Shown: positions 52,627 to 61,004, counted from the stretch's first letter. The stretch is 64,000 nt of DNA from Paenibacillus faecis (GCF_008084145.1 NZ_VSDO01000002.1:1116001-1180000), one strand, 5' to 3'. Numbers and translations: made by a program. Notes: a model not told the origin generated them from the sequence alone.

Positions 52627-53608
52627 TTGGGCCGTCATTTTTGTTCTGCTCGCTTGTCCGGCGTTATATATGCTGCAGTGGGATGCGGTGCAGCTCAGGG
52701 AAGCGAATCGTTTGCAGCTCAAATATACGGCTGCCTTAAGGACGGCCGCCCAAGATGCAGGAAGCAGGCTGGGTCAAAACGAGCTTCAGCGTTATGAGGC
52801 CGGTTACGGGTCTTCCAAATTTATGCGCGCCGATAAGGAGGCGGCTTTATCGGCCATGCTGGATACATTGCTGCTGAATTTGGGCGAGCATGAGGACGCT
52901 CTTTCGCGCGATCTTCTGATGACCTATATTCCGGCGGTTATCGTGATCGATTATGACGGTTACCATATATACGCAGTACAAGAGAAAGAGGGCGAGGACG
53001 GGAGCGTTTTGGCCCGGCATCATTGGCTGCCCAAGAAATCCTACGTCCATCGCGACGCGGAAGGAAATATGATCTATTTTACTTTGGATGATCAGATTAC
53101 GGTCATCGACTCGGCTTCCGGGGAAGTGCACCGCGGTTTAAGGGAGGAGCTGGGCAGCGCATTGTCCGTCAAACTTTTGCAGCAAAAAGAAGCCTTTGAG
53201 GATGTCCGCAGGTCGGCCATCGTGTCCAGTATCCAAGAAGACCTGTCCCGGGTTATCGACAATCATAATGCGTTTGTGAGGAAGCTTGGCTTCAATTATA
53301 TATTTACGCTGCCGACCATCTCGATGGAGGCGTGGAACAACTCGATCGATGACGTGGGGATCCTTGTCTTCCTGCAGGGCCTTCCTGTCGGCGGCAAGCA
53401 TTACAATAATTACGCGCTCGGCGGAGGGAGGGTTCTTAGGCAAAGGCCGGTTTATGGATGGAGCGATCCTAATACCGGAATTCGGTACGCAGGCCACAGG
53501 CACTGTTTCGGCGGACCCGGGACGGAAAGGGCGGAAATATTCGCAAGTCCAAAGGATGCCGCGGCAAAAGGTTATTTTGAAGCCCGATGTCCTTTGCAGG
53601 GACCCTGA
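52613..53608 (+). CDS. Large membrane-anchored protein 4, last gene of the Tad-like operon
   Basis: 331 residues with one hydrophobic segment (about 5-20) and a long exterior part. The first half holds a helical region (LRTAAQDAGSRLGQ); the middle, with IPAVIVIDYDGYHIYAV and a string of beta strands, may be a separate domain. The family is not recognised. It could cap or adapt the pilus tip, which is only inference. It ends 141 bases before the ABC-F gene. Confidence 0.55.
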   Translation: MKITDWAVIFVLLACPALYMLQWDAVQLREANRLQLKYTAALRTAAQDAGSRLGQNELQRYEAGYGSSKFMRADKEAALSAMLDTLLLNLGEHEDALSRDLLMTYIPAVIVIDYDGYHIYAVQEKEGEDGSVLARHHWLPKKSYVHRDAEGNMIYFTLDDQITVIDSASGEVHRGLREELGSALSVKLLQQKEAFEDVRRSAIVSSIQEDLSRVIDNHNAFVRKLGFNYIFTLPTISMEAWNNSIDDVGILVFLQGLPVGGKHYNNYALGGGRVLRQRPVYGWSDPNTGIRYAGHRHCFGGPGTERAEIFASPKDAAAKGYFEARCPLQGP

Positions 53609-53673
53609 CTTCAGCTCATAGCACTTTTATGGTCTTTTATTTTGAGAGGTTACGGAGCTCTTCTCCATATGTT

Positions 53674-53722
53674 AAAATAGGTTCTTGAATGTCACTTTTG
53701 AAAAGAATCAAAAACCTATTTT
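53674..53722 (+). promoter_or_regulatory. Inverted repeat in the leader of the ABC-F gene
   Basis: AAAATAGGTT (53674-53683) and AACCTATTTT (53713-53722) pair exactly across a 29-base loop that itself contains CTTTTGAAAAG (53697-53707). It ends 28 bases before the ATG. Drug-induced ABC-F genes are often controlled by leader hairpins, but no leader peptide is certain here. Confidence 0.45.
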
Positions 53723-53749
53723 CATATAGAAGGAGCTTGTGCGTTAATT

Positions 53750-55300
53750 ATGAGTTTATTGACCGTAGAGAATCTGTCCCACAATTTTGGGGACCGGACC
53801 CTTTTTAAAAATGTTTCCTTCCGGCTGCTTGCCGGGGAACATGTTGGACTGGTAGGAGCGAACGGGGTGGGGAAATCCACGCTGATGAATATTTTGACCG
53901 GACAACTTCTGAAGGACGAGGGGAAAGTGGAATGGACCCCGAAGGTCCGTTACGGATACCTGGATCAGCATTCCAAGCTGACGCCGGGGAAAACGGTGCG
54001 GGATGTGCTAAAGGACGCATTTCTTCCGCTGCTCGAGCTTGAGAAAGAGATGCTGGAAATCACCAATAAAATGGCGGACGCTACACCGGAAGAGCTGGAG
54101 GAATTGCTGAATCAGATGGGAGAAATCCAGGAGCAGCTGGAGATCGGGGATTTTTATCTCATCGATGTCAAGGTTGAAGAGATGGCCAACGGCCTCGGTC
54201 TTTCCGCCATCGGGCTCGATCGTGACGTTGCGGCATTGAGCGGGGGGCAGCGAACCAAAGTGCTGCTTGCGAAGCTTTTGCTCGAGAAACCGAACGTTCT
54301 GTTGTTGGACGAGCCGACGAACTACCTGGACGTGGAGCATATCCATTGGCTGACGAGTTATTTGCAAAACTATCCGTACGCGTTCATTTTGATTTCCCAC
54401 GACACGGAGTTTATGAATCAGGTGGTCAATGTCGTTTATCATCTCGAATTCGCGAAACTCACCCGATACAGTGCGAACTATGACAAATTCCTGGAGATGG
54501 CCGACATCAACAAAAGCCAGCATATCGATGCTTATGAGAAGCAACAGGAGTTCATCAAAAAGCAGGAGGACTTCATCCAGCGGAACAAGGCGCGTTATTC
54601 GACGTCCGGCCGGGCCAAGAGCCGGGAGAAACAACTGGACCGGTTGGAGCGGATCGATAAGCCGGAGGAAGCGGCCAAACCGATTTTCGGTTTTAAAGAA
54701 GCGCGGGCCAGCGGCAAGACGGTATTCGAGGGGATCGACTTTGAGATCGGCTATACGCACGCTTTGCTGCCCAAAATGTCCATGACGATCGAACGTGGGG
54801 AAAAGATCGCTATCGTCGGATGCAATGGGGTAGGTAAATCGACCCTGCTGAAAACGATTCTGGGCAAAATCCCTCCGGTAAGCGGAAAAACGTATCAGGG
54901 CGATTTCCTTTATCCGGCATATTTTGAGCAAGAGGTTCGTCCCGGGAACGGGACGCCGATCGACGACGTATGGAACGAATTCCCCCATTTGAATCAGCAT
55001 GAGGTCCGGGCTCATCTGGCGCGCTGCGGGCTAAAGAACGAACACATTACCCGTCAGTTAAAAGCGTTGAGCGGCGGAGAGCAGGCTAAGGTCCGCCTCT
55101 GCAAGCTGATGATGCGGGAGACGAACTGGATTTTGTTCGACGAACCTACCAATCACCTGGATGTTGTCGCCAAAGAAGAATTGAAACGGGCCTTAAAGGA
55201 GTTCAAAGGCACGGTTCTGCTCGTATCCCATGAACCTGACTTCTATGAGGATTGGGTTACCAAAATCTGGGACGTCGAGGCCTGGTCTACCCGGAAGTAA
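53750..55300 (+). CDS. ABC-F family ATPase (YfmM-like)
   Basis: 516-residue soluble twin-ATPase protein that acts on ribosomes rather than in transport. Two nucleotide-binding domains: first Walker A GANGVGKST, LSGGQRTKVLLAKLL, LLLDEPTNYLD; second GCNGVGKST, LSGGEQAKVRLCKLM, LFDEPTNHLD. The interdomain linker (about 245-310) is long and charged, as in ribosome-binding members. Closest to B. subtilis YfmM as far as memory allows. Antibiotic resistance function is not shown. AGAAGGAGC precedes the ATG. Confidence 0.93.
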   Translation: MSLLTVENLSHNFGDRTLFKNVSFRLLAGEHVGLVGANGVGKSTLMNILTGQLLKDEGKVEWTPKVRYGYLDQHSKLTPGKTVRDVLKDAFLPLLELEKEMLEITNKMADATPEELEELLNQMGEIQEQLEIGDFYLIDVKVEEMANGLGLSAIGLDRDVAALSGGQRTKVLLAKLLLEKPNVLLLDEPTNYLDVEHIHWLTSYLQNYPYAFILISHDTEFMNQVVNVVYHLEFAKLTRYSANYDKFLEMADINKSQHIDAYEKQQEFIKKQEDFIQRNKARYSTSGRAKSREKQLDRLERIDKPEEAAKPIFGFKEARASGKTVFEGIDFEIGYTHALLPKMSMTIERGEKIAIVGCNGVGKSTLLKTILGKIPPVSGKTYQGDFLYPAYFEQEVRPGNGTPIDDVWNEFPHLNQHEVRAHLARCGLKNEHITRQLKALSGGEQAKVRLCKLMMRETNWILFDEPTNHLDVVAKEELKRALKEFKGTVLLVSHEPDFYEDWVTKIWDVEAWSTRK

Positions 55301-55366
55301 CCCGGGGAAGTGTGCGGTATCGGCACAAGCTGCGCCCGATTTCTTAGCGGAAGGATCTGAAGTAAG

Positions 55367-56401
55367 ATGAATGGAACACGGCATGATCGTTATTCCCGCC
55401 AAAAGCTGTTCCCGCCGATCGGAGCCGCGGGTCAAAATCGATTATCGGAGTCCTCGGTTCTGATTATCGGAGCGGGAGCGCTGGGGACCGCGATCGCCGA
55501 AACGCTGGCTCGCGCCGGCGTCGGGCGTCTGATCTTGGCGGACCGGGACTATGTGGAATGGAGCAATCTGCAGCGTCAGCAGCTTTATAATGAGGCGGAC
55601 GCCGCCGAAAGGCTCCCCAAGGCGGTTGCCGCCGAGCGGCATTTGCGGGCGCTTAACAGCGAGATTATTCTGGAAAGCCATGTCATGGATGTGACGTACG
55701 AAGAAATGGACGAACTTTCTCGCGGCGTTAATCTGATCATGGATGCCACGGACAATTTCGACACCCGGCTGGTGATTAACGACATTTCGCAAAAGCGCGG
55801 AATTCCTTGGATCTATGGCGGGTGCGTCGGCAGCTACGGCATGACTTTGACGATTTTGCCGGGGGAGACCCCTTGCTTAAATTGCCTGCTTGGCGTAGTC
55901 CCTCTAGGTGGCGATACTTGCGATACGGCTGGCGTTATTCCGCCTGTCGTTCAGATGGTCGTCGCTCATCAGACGACGGAAGCGCTGAAACTGTTGACGG
56001 GAAATAAGGATGCTCTGCGCCGGACGCTGCTGACCTTCGACCTGTGGCGCAATGAGCTGACGGAAATCAAAGTGGGGGCGGCCAGAAGAGCGGATTGTTT
56101 GTCGTGCGGGGAACAGAGAACGTTCCCTTATCTATCCGCTGCCCATTCCCGCAAAACCGAGGTGCTGTGCGGCAGGGATACGGTTCAAATCCGGCCTGCG
56201 GCCAAAGGCAAACTATCGCTTCCGGAGGTGGCCGCCAAGCTGAAGAAGCTGCCGGATGGGAAGGTAGAGACCAATCCCTTCTTGCTTTCCTTCTCGATGG
56301 ATCACCTCCGTCTGGTGTTGTTTGAGGACGGGAGAGCCCTCGTACACGGGACAAAGGATATATCCGAAGCGAAAGCCATCTACGACCGGTATTTAGGCTA
56401 A
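55367..56401 (+). CDS. MoeB/ThiF-family E1-like adenylyltransferase
   Basis: Activates the C-terminus of a small sulfur carrier (MoaD or ThiS) by adenylation. 344 residues: nucleotide-binding GAGALGTAIAE near 33, ADRDYVEWSNLQRQQLY with the catalytic region, MDATDNFDTRLVINDI, the Cys in GDTCDTAG, and a zinc site formed by CLNC (about 169-172) and CLSC (about 244-247). A C-terminal extension of about 80 residues is present. No molybdenum or thiamine genes lie next to it, so the carrier is not fixed. Confidence 0.9.
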   Translation: MNGTRHDRYSRQKLFPPIGAAGQNRLSESSVLIIGAGALGTAIAETLARAGVGRLILADRDYVEWSNLQRQQLYNEADAAERLPKAVAAERHLRALNSEIILESHVMDVTYEEMDELSRGVNLIMDATDNFDTRLVINDISQKRGIPWIYGGCVGSYGMTLTILPGETPCLNCLLGVVPLGGDTCDTAGVIPPVVQMVVAHQTTEALKLLTGNKDALRRTLLTFDLWRNELTEIKVGAARRADCLSCGEQRTFPYLSAAHSRKTEVLCGRDTVQIRPAAKGKLSLPEVAAKLKKLPDGKVETNPFLLSFSMDHLRLVLFEDGRALVHGTKDISEAKAIYDRYLG

Positions 56402-56426
56402 GGTGGGCTGTCCATCGCCTTGCCGT

Positions 56427-56472
56427 CAAAAACGAATCATTTCGCGGTTTACGCGGAATGATTCGTTTTTGT
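56427..56472 (+). terminator. Terminator of the MoeB/ThiF-like gene
   Basis: AAAAACGAATCATT pairs with AATGATTCGTTTTT; the inner part CGCG is also paired. Strong on both strands. Confidence 0.92.
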
Positions 56473-56528
56473 TTTGACCATGTTAGTAATACGAGGATTG
56501 TACCAAGTTTAGGGCGAGGCGGGAGGAT

Positions 56529-57203
56529 ATGAAGGACAGCGTGCTTTTGATGCACAATAACGATGCCGCCGGCATAGAGATGCAGCAAAAATTGGAGGAG
56601 GCGGGATATCGGGTTCGCCGCAGTGATCATGTTGAAGATACCGCCGCCGAATTGACTAGGGACATGCCAGGAATCTTGCTGGTTCATGTCGAAAAAGACG
56701 GTCGTGAGTTATATGCGCAAATGGAGCTGGCGGGACATTTCAGCTTTCCCGTCTTGATGATGCTGGAGGAATGGAGCTCCGAGGAATTAATAGCGGCTTT
56801 AGAGGCGGGGGTGACCGAAGTTGTTGAGGCCGCCATCCCGTTTGTTGAACTCGTGGCGCGGATCCGCAGTCTGATCCGGCTTTATGGCCGATTTGCCGAA
56901 GGCTACGTCGCGGAATTGAATTATGAAGACCTCAAAATGGAGATGAAAGGGAGAAAGGTTTACCGTGGCGACGAGCTAATAAAACTGACCCCGAAGGAAT
57001 TCGACCTGCTCAGATATTTGGTCAAACGAGCGGAGCAGGTCTGTCAGCGCGAGCAGATTTTGCAGGAGGTTTGGGGGTATGATTTTGCAACGGGGACCAA
57101 CGTTGTCGATGTGTACATCCGTCACCTCCGTAAAAAAATCGATAAAGGAAGACCGCGCAAACTGATCCATACGGTGCGGGGAACAGGGTATATGATTCAC
57201 TAA
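56529..57203 (+). CDS. OmpR-family response regulator with degenerate receiver
   Basis: 224 residues. The C-terminal winged helix (about 130-224) is intact: LTPKEFDLLRYLV, ILQEVWGYD, NVVDVYIRHLRKKI and TVRGTGYMI. The N-terminal receiver-like domain has lost its active site: the acidic pair is HNN, the phosphoacceptor Asp position is His in LLVHVEKD, and the conserved Lys is Ala in EAAIPF. It is therefore probably phosphorylation-independent. No histidine kinase is adjacent. GGGAGG precedes the ATG at 56529. Confidence 0.92.
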   Translation: MKDSVLLMHNNDAAGIEMQQKLEEAGYRVRRSDHVEDTAAELTRDMPGILLVHVEKDGRELYAQMELAGHFSFPVLMMLEEWSSEELIAALEAGVTEVVEAAIPFVELVARIRSLIRLYGRFAEGYVAELNYEDLKMEMKGRKVYRGDELIKLTPKEFDLLRYLVKRAEQVCQREQILQEVWGYDFATGTNVVDVYIRHLRKKIDKGRPRKLIHTVRGTGYMIH

Positions 57204-57221
57204 AAAATAATGCTCTGGAAA

Positions 57222-57252
57222 AAACAAATTACCCGATAGAGAGGCTATCGGG
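57222..57252 (-). terminator. Terminator of the NlpC/P60 gene
   Basis: ACCCGATAG and CTATCGGGT form a 9-bp stem; on the minus strand it is followed by AATTTGTTTTTT. Confidence 0.8.
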
Positions 57253-57320
57253 TATCGGTAACATATTATTATGATCTAATATTAATGAGGTTTCCGGACG
57301 TAATTCGCAAGCGACTGTGA

Positions 57321-57830
57321 CTAGAGGACGCGGCGGGCTTTCAAGTACGTTCTCTTCCAATTCCCGGAGTTCAGATTGGAAATCGTAACACCCGGTTTAC
57401 CGTAAGTGTGCAAAATCTTCCCGTTACCCATATAAACGGCTACGTGGGTCACGTTATGTCCGTTAGCGCGGCTGCCGCTGGAGAAGAACACCAGATCGCC
57501 GGCTTTCAAATTCGATTTGGAGACGGCACGTCCCACTTTCGATTGAGCCACGGATGTGCGAGGCAGGTTGATGCCATACTTGCTGAAAATACGCTTCGTA
57601 AAAGAAGAGCAATCAAATACTCGAGTTGTCGAAGTCGATGCGCCGAATTGATAAGGTCTGCCCATAAATGTTTTTCCGTAATTTACGATTTGGGATCCCT
57701 TGGATACCGCTACGCTTTCCGCAGCTTGGGCCGGTGCGGCTCCAGCTCCGCTCGCAAGCAGAGTGCTGAATCCGATAGTTGAGACAATCCCTACCGTCAA
57801 TACTTTTTGGAATAGGTTGTGCAATTTCAT
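57321..57830 (-). CDS. Secreted NlpC/P60 peptidoglycan hydrolase
   Basis: Cell-wall D,L-endopeptidase. 169 residues: a signal peptide (about 1-37, cut after AQA) and one NlpC/P60 domain with catalytic Cys74 in FDCSSF, His129 in NVTHVAVYMG and a third polar residue (His141) after GKIL. There is no LysM or SH3 domain, so targeting is through the catalytic domain alone. GGAGG precedes the ATG at 57830. The upstream 287 bases hold hairpins but no recognisable c-di-AMP riboswitch. Confidence 0.93.
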   Translation of the reverse strand: MKLHNLFQKVLTVGIVSTIGFSTLLASGAGAAPAQAAESVAVSKGSQIVNYGKTFMGRPYQFGASTSTTRVFDCSSFTKRIFSKYGINLPRTSVAQSKVGRAVSKSNLKAGDLVFFSSGSRANGHNVTHVAVYMGNGKILHTYGKPGVTISNLNSGNWKRTYLKARRVL

Positions 57831-58005
57831 GTTGTAGTACCTCCAAATGTTTTTGTCGACCGGTTCGAAATGAAGTATAACAGGTTTTTAACTGCCTAAT
57901 TTTTGGCAACACGCCTATAAGTACAGGGCCTGCGCTGGTTTGAGGCCCTTTATTAAAAAACGATTAAAGTTTACAAAAAAGTAAGAAATAAAGAAGTGGA
58001 AATGT

Positions 58006-58058
58006 AAAGAAGCATGAAAAAAGCCTTGATTTCTCAAGGTTTTTTTCATGCTTCTTTA
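58006..58058 (-). terminator. Terminator of thiN (long inverted repeat)
   Basis: AAAGAAGCATGAAAAAAGCC pairs with its near-perfect inverse at 58036-58058 around a short loop. It starts 60 bases after the thiN stop on the minus strand; A/T runs inside make it work in both directions. Confidence 0.8.
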
Positions 58059-58117
58059 GTTACAATCTGAGGTCATAAAGGTTACATTTTTGTATTAATT
58101 TGAACACGCAAAGTTCC

Positions 58118-58759
58118 TTAATCCTTGCTTTGAATAATGAGAAGCAGCCCGCTCTCGATTCGAACTGTTCCCTTGTCTCCCTTTAAACGATTGCTGACTC
58201 CCAGCGACTGGCCCATTTTGAGCGTGGCGTTGTCCAGCGGATATATGAACCCTTCCAAATGAATCCCGGTCACCTCTGTAGTGAGGGGGAGCAGGGATAC
58301 ATATTTAAATCCGCGCTCCTCGACGATGCAGCTCGTTCCGGTTAGGGTAACATAATTGTGGGCATCCCAGATGGCGCTGGTAATCTGGTGCTGCATGCCT
58401 CGAAGCATCATTTGAATATTGGACAAAGTATGATCCAGCCGCGTGCCGACAACGCCGGTCATAACGACTTCGGAAGCGTGTCTTTCAATAGCAAGGTCGA
58501 AGGCGAGCTCCGTATCGGTCAGATCTTTGTTCACCGCATCGCAAGCGATCATTTCCCGGCTGTTTGCTTGGATGAGCTTTAATTCTTCGGGGGTGACGGA
58601 GTCGAAATCTCCGACCGCCAGGTCGGGACGGATTCCGTGCTGGACGAGGAATAAAGCCCCCCGATCCGCGCCGATGATCATGTCGTCTTTCCGGATTTCC
58701 TTAATGATATCAGGGTCGATCGTTCCGCCTGCAAAAATAAGCACTCGTTTCGCTACCAT
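58118..58759 (-). CDS. thiN: Thiamine pyrophosphokinase ThiN
   Basis: Phosphorylates thiamine directly to thiamine diphosphate with ATP. 213 residues. N-terminal nucleotide domain with FAGGTIDP and GADRGALFLVQHGIRPDLAVGDFDS, then DLTDTELAFD and GTRLDHTLSNI, all hallmarks. C-terminal thiamine-binding beta domain with LLPLT and GIHLEGFIYPLDNATL. The ATG at 58759 follows GGGAG; a longer frame has no support. It is divergent from the TRIC-like gene. Confidence 0.94.
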   Translation of the reverse strand: MVAKRVLIFAGGTIDPDIIKEIRKDDMIIGADRGALFLVQHGIRPDLAVGDFDSVTPEELKLIQANSREMIACDAVNKDLTDTELAFDLAIERHASEVVMTGVVGTRLDHTLSNIQMMLRGMQHQITSAIWDAHNYVTLTGTSCIVEERGFKYVSLLPLTTEVTGIHLEGFIYPLDNATLKMGQSLGVSNRLKGDKGTVRIESGLLLIIQSKD

Positions 58760-58899
58760 AAAGAAAACTCCCTTTCTGTTGTAGGCCCGCTTATTACCAG
58801 TATAGTTCAGTTTTTTCACTTGCACAATTGAACCGCGCAAGCATACAATGGACTGGTCAAATGTTACTGAACGTGATAGAGAGGAGTCAGAGCGTAAGC

Positions 58900-59535
58900 A
58901 TGCATTTATTTGACATTTTCAGTATTATCGGCACCATCGCGTTTGCCATGTCGGGCGCGTTCGTGGCGATGGAAGAGGAGTATGACATTCTTGGCGTGCT
59001 TGTACTCGGCCTTGTAACGGCTTTTGGCGGGGGAATTGTCCGTAATGTGTTGATCGGCGTTCCCGTCACTACGCTATGGGCTCAAGGGGATTTAATCATG
59101 CTTGCGGTTTTATCGGTCCTTGTCGCTTTCGTTCTGCCTCTAAAATGGATTCATCATTGGAAAAAGACAGAAGCGCTTTTTGACGCCATCGGCTTGTCCG
59201 CCTTTGCCATTCAGGGGGGGCTGTATGCCAGCGGTATGAATCATCCGATCAGCGCCATTCTGGTGGCTGCCGTTCTGACGGGGATCGGCGGCGGAATCAT
59301 CCGGGATTTGCTTGCCGGACGCAAGCCGCTCGTTCTAAGAGATGAAATATACGCCGTTTGGGCGATGTTGGCCGGGCTCGCCGTAGGGTTGAAGTTTTTT
59401 ACGTCAACCGTCGGTCTGCTGCTGCTGTTCGGCCTGGTTGTCTTCTTCCGGATGCTTTCCGTTCATTATAGATGGAAACTGCCGAGCCGTTCTCTGCGTA
59501 CGGGAAACATCGGGACGAAATCGGAACAGGGTTAG
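58900..59535 (+). CDS. TRIC/UPF0126 membrane protein (YvgT/YadS-like)
   Basis: 211 residues with about seven hydrophobic segments in two internal repeats, each with a glycine-rich motif: TAFGGGIVRNVLIG and TGIGGGIIRDLLAG. This is the UPF0126 (TRIC channel-like) family; prokaryotic members conduct cations. The ATG at 58900 is chosen by family alignment though the GAGAGGAG site is rather far (13 bases). Upstream frames reach into the divergent thiN promoter area. A terminator follows. Confidence 0.9.
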   Translation: MHLFDIFSIIGTIAFAMSGAFVAMEEEYDILGVLVLGLVTAFGGGIVRNVLIGVPVTTLWAQGDLIMLAVLSVLVAFVLPLKWIHHWKKTEALFDAIGLSAFAIQGGLYASGMNHPISAILVAAVLTGIGGGIIRDLLAGRKPLVLRDEIYAVWAMLAGLAVGLKFFTSTVGLLLLFGLVVFFRMLSVHYRWKLPSRSLRTGNIGTKSEQG

Positions 59536-59568
59536 CCCGGGCAATAAAGCTTCTTTCTATAATGTAAA

Positions 59569-59612
59569 GAAAAAAAGGATATCGCCCCAATGTGGCGGTA
59601 TCCTTTTTGTTT
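59569..59612 (+). terminator. Terminator of the TRIC-like gene
   Basis: AAAAAGGATATCGCC pairs with GGCGGTATCCTTTTT, loop CCAATGT, then T residues. Confidence 0.88.
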
Positions 59613-59640
59613 GGGGCTTTAGCCAGTTGAGCTCGCGAAG

Positions 59641-60254
59641 CGTGCGAAACAAAGAACCATCTGATGGGGGTGTGATCATAGGAGTGTTCAAGCTACGATG
59701 TATAACGAAAGGAAAGGGTGCTTAATGGCTAATCGAAGGGATATGTCACATCCAAAGAGGCGCCAAGTTGTGCTTCCAAGCCTCCAACTCCAAAAAGATG
59801 CAAATCTGCAAGTATTTTAGGCCGATTCCCGAGGCGATGCAAAAAAGGATGCAAATCTGCAGGAATTTCTAACGATTTTAGAGAAATGAGCCGGTTTCGT
59901 CGAAAATTCTTGCAGATTTGCAGGTATTTAGAAATTTTGAGTCCAAACAGGAAAAAAGCATGCAGATATGCAGGAATTCAATGTTATCAAGGTTTGTCTG
60001 ACGGAGTACGAGTAATAATCGCACCCCTTCAGGGGAAGGCAATAGCGGCAACGGAATAGAACAAGTGGGAATGGTATTTCTGACGAGCTTGCTCACCACG
60101 CGTTCCTAATTCAGGGGTGAAATTGCAGTCCGGCGAGGGATGAAGACAGCTCACTCCTGAAGATGGGGAACTGGCGAAGGAAAGCCGTGTGCGGGAAATC
60201 CGCATGCACGGTTTGACGGGGAGTCTGGGGGAGTAAACCCCCGTCTTACCCTAC
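59641..60254 (+). mobile_element. Group II intron remnant without its protein gene
   Basis: The 3' part is clear: domain V at 60182-60215 has the AGC triad (60183-60185), a helix closed by a GAAA loop, and the GGTT partner at 60210-60213. A domain VI-like hairpin (GGGGGAGTAAACCCCC) and a TACCCTACT end follow. The 5' part is less sure: GTGCGA at 59641 has the typical intron start, followed by an about 120-base stretch that looks domain I-like. The reverse transcriptase gene is missing, and repeat copy C interrupts the middle. The element is degenerate and presumably inactive. Confidence 0.7.
59775..60010 (+). repeat. Dispersed repeat, copy C
   Basis: Same family as copies at 15052 and 29429. 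Core 12-mers at 59799, 59850, 59911 and 59961 with spacings of 51, 61 and 50, identical to copy A. It lies within the group II intron remnant. Confidence 0.85.
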
Positions 60255-60275
60255 TGAGGAAGGCTTGCGTCGATC

Positions 60276-61004
60276 TTATTGCAAGAAATGCGTCAGCGCC
60301 TCGGGCAGTTCCTGCTGCCAAAATCCCCAAAGGTGTTTGCCGTCCTTTTCATAATAAACCACTTTTGCGCCCCGTTCTTCAAGCAGTTGTCTGGCCCGGC
60401 GATTTAACTCCACGAAATTGTAGGTCCCCGTGTCGGTGGTGTATTGTTGCTCTTGAAGACCGACGACCATAAAGAGGGAGAGGTGGGACAAATCGGATTC
60501 CGCTTCAATCATCGCGAGCGTTTGGTCGTAATAGGCTCCGGAAAGGCTGATGATTTTGGAAAACAGTTTGGGATTTTTCATAGCCAGATGAAGAGAGAAC
60601 GATCCGCCCAACGAATCTCCGGCCAATACCCGATCCTCCGGCTCTCGCCGCACGGGATAATTGCGTTCTACAAAGGGTATAATCTCTTCTGTAATACAGC
60701 GGCAATAGGCTTCGAACCGATGGCCGAAAGGCGCGTATTCTTCCGTACGGACGGTAGTATCGACTTCAATGCCTACAATAATAAAAGGCTCGAGTCCGTC
60801 ATCCAGAATCAGCTTGTTCGCATGGGTGGCAATTCGCCCGAAGTTGAAAAACTCCTCGCCGTCCTGACAGTAGACGACAGGGTAACTAAGAATTTCGTTA
60901 TAGCCCGGCGGGAGGTAAATGCGTAATTTTCGCTTCTCCCCCAAGCTGTCGCAGTCGATTTCCTCCCTGACAATAGTCCGCTTTAAATAGCGTGAATCCG
61001 TCAT
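60276..61004 (-). CDS. Esterase-D-like alpha/beta hydrolase (Fes/IroE type)
   Basis: 242 residues of the esterase family that includes enterochelin esterases and esterase D. Nucleophile Ser in GDSLGGSF, an acidic residue after it, and the catalytic His in KHLWGFW close to the C-terminus. No signal peptide, so it acts in the cytoplasm. Siderophore or S-formylglutathione substrates are both possible; no siderophore gene is nearby. The stop is about 22 bases from the end of the group II remnant. Confidence 0.85.
   Translation of the reverse strand: MTDSRYLKRTIVREEIDCDSLGEKRKLRIYLPPGYNEILSYPVVYCQDGEEFFNFGRIATHANKLILDDGLEPFIIVGIEVDTTVRTEEYAPFGHRFEAYCRCITEEIIPFVERNYPVRREPEDRVLAGDSLGGSFSLHLAMKNPKLFSKIISLSGAYYDQTLAMIEAESDLSHLSLFMVVGLQEQQYTTDTGTYNFVELNRRARQLLEERGAKVVYYEKDGKHLWGFWQQELPEALTHFLQ

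Noticed and set aside
43224-53608. Competence (ComG) or classical type IV pilus operon
   Set aside because: The motor is of CpaF type with a SAF-domain CpaB partner, and no ComGC-like pilin with a prepilin site is seen.
57831-58117. c-di-AMP (ydaO) riboswitch before the NlpC/P60 gene
   Set aside because: Such riboswitches often precede wall hydrolase genes, but the conserved ydaO core is not present; the main hairpin is the thiN terminator.
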